A stretch of 5,393 bases of DNA from Candidatus Latescibacterota bacterium (GTDB lineage: Bacteria > Latescibacterota > 4484-107 > B68-G9): assembly GCA_012962735.1 (NCBI GenBank), contig DTXA01000313.1:1-5393 (forward strand), given 5' to 3'. The translations under genes and the position numbers were made by a program. The notes beneath the pieces were generated by a model. It had not been told where the DNA came from and ran no database searches. It saw only the letters and a program-made list of their open reading frames with translations. Every line of letters starts with the position of its first letter. Position 1 is the stretch's first letter. This document shows positions 5,297 to 5,393 of the stretch, piece by piece.

Positions 5297-5393
5297 AGCA
5301 ATATCTTACCCCGGAATATGACAGTCACTTGTATTCTAGATGAACATCCAGTAAGAGATCATTTGTTAAACATCCCGGTTATCCATCCAAATG
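5297..5393. other. AT-rich tail foreign to the ribosomal operon
   Basis: By hand count this 97-base end is about 38 percent G+C, against an operon that looks near 60 percent. Where rplB (L2) and the first codons of rpsS are expected on the minus strand, all three minus frames contain stops and show no L2 or S19 sequence. The segment includes a short inverted repeat, TGACAGTCA (5319-5327), and TCTAGA (5335-5340), neither diagnostic. The change of composition begins close to 5297, where S19 similarity ends. It may be the edge of an inserted element, a genomic rearrangement point, or a chimeric join. Confidence 0.6.
5318..5393 (+). CDS. Possible partial ORF of unknown function, running off the right edge
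   Basis: On the plus strand an ATG at 5318 opens a frame of 25 codons with no stop before the window edge; it begins MTVTCILDEHPVRDHLL and continues to IPVIHPN. The frame is divergent from rpsS, with its ATG only 21 bases from the apparent S19 start. All three minus-strand frames are closed in the same stretch, which makes this the best coding candidate there, but 25 codons could be open by chance. No family is recognised and there is no strong Shine-Dalgarno (only CCGGAA just before the ATG). If real, it is the start of whatever replaced the upstream part of the S10 operon. Confidence 0.25.
   Translation, partial: MTVTCILDEHPVRDHLLNIPVIHPN

Noticed and set aside
5319..5327. TGACAGTCA as a transposon terminal repeat or operator
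   Set aside because: A 4-base arm palindrome with a 1-base centre is common by chance, and no partner repeat or duplication is visible within the window.
5318..5393. A promoter for the ribosomal operon in the AT-rich tail (TTAACA and TAGAAT on the minus strand)
   Set aside because: The two hexamer-like elements are about 25 bases apart, too far for a normal sigma-70-type promoter, and AT-rich DNA yields such matches by chance.

Overview
The window is almost wholly a bacterial ribosomal-protein operon read on the minus strand. In transcription order (high to low coordinates) it runs rpsS (S19), rplV (L22), rpsC (S3), rplP (L16), rpmC (L29), rpsQ (S17), rplN (L14), rplX (L24), rplE (L5), rpsZ (zinc-type S14), rpsH (S8), rplF (L6), a small UPF0016/GDT1-family membrane protein gene, and rplR (L18, cut by the left window edge). 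This is the standard bacterial S10-spc order with two departures: a gene for a putative cation transporter sits between rplF and rplR, and the upstream end is broken inside rpsS, with no rplB before it.

The organism is a bacterium, because the L16, L29, S17, L6 and L18 forms and their order are bacterial. The coding sequence is GC-rich and purine-rich, with many AGG/CGG arginine and ATA isoleucine codons. S14 and L24 both keep four zinc-binding cysteines. This fits a GC-rich, possibly thermophilic, deep-branching or uncultured lineage. The sequence alone does not let me name a phylum.

Layout: 1-341 rplR (partial); 353-634 the GDT1-like gene; 631-1188 rplF; 1204-1599 rpsH; 1612-1797 rpsZ; 1817-2374 rplE; 2383-2691 rplX; 2701-3069 rplN; 3082-3345 rpsQ; 3354-3578 rpmC; 3582-3995 rplP; 3996-4045 the only sizeable gap in the operon; 4046-4693 rpsC; 4694-5044 rplV; 5051-5296 rpsS lacking its N-terminus; 5297-5393 an AT-rich tail of different character carrying a short open frame on the plus strand. 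Apart from the 50-base rpsC-rplP gap, junctions run from a 4-base overlap to 19-base gaps. Several Shine-Dalgarno sequences overlap the upstream stop codon, so translation is probably coupled along the message.

Functionally, S3, S8, S14, S17 and S19 go to the 30S subunit and L5, L6, L14, L16, L18, L22, L24 and L29 to the 50S subunit. The GDT1-like protein is the one non-ribosomal product. Its family moves Mn2+/Ca2+, so its placement suggests, without proving, a link between ribosome production and divalent-cation handling. No RNA genes, CRISPR arrays, recognisable insertion sequences or clear terminators were seen.
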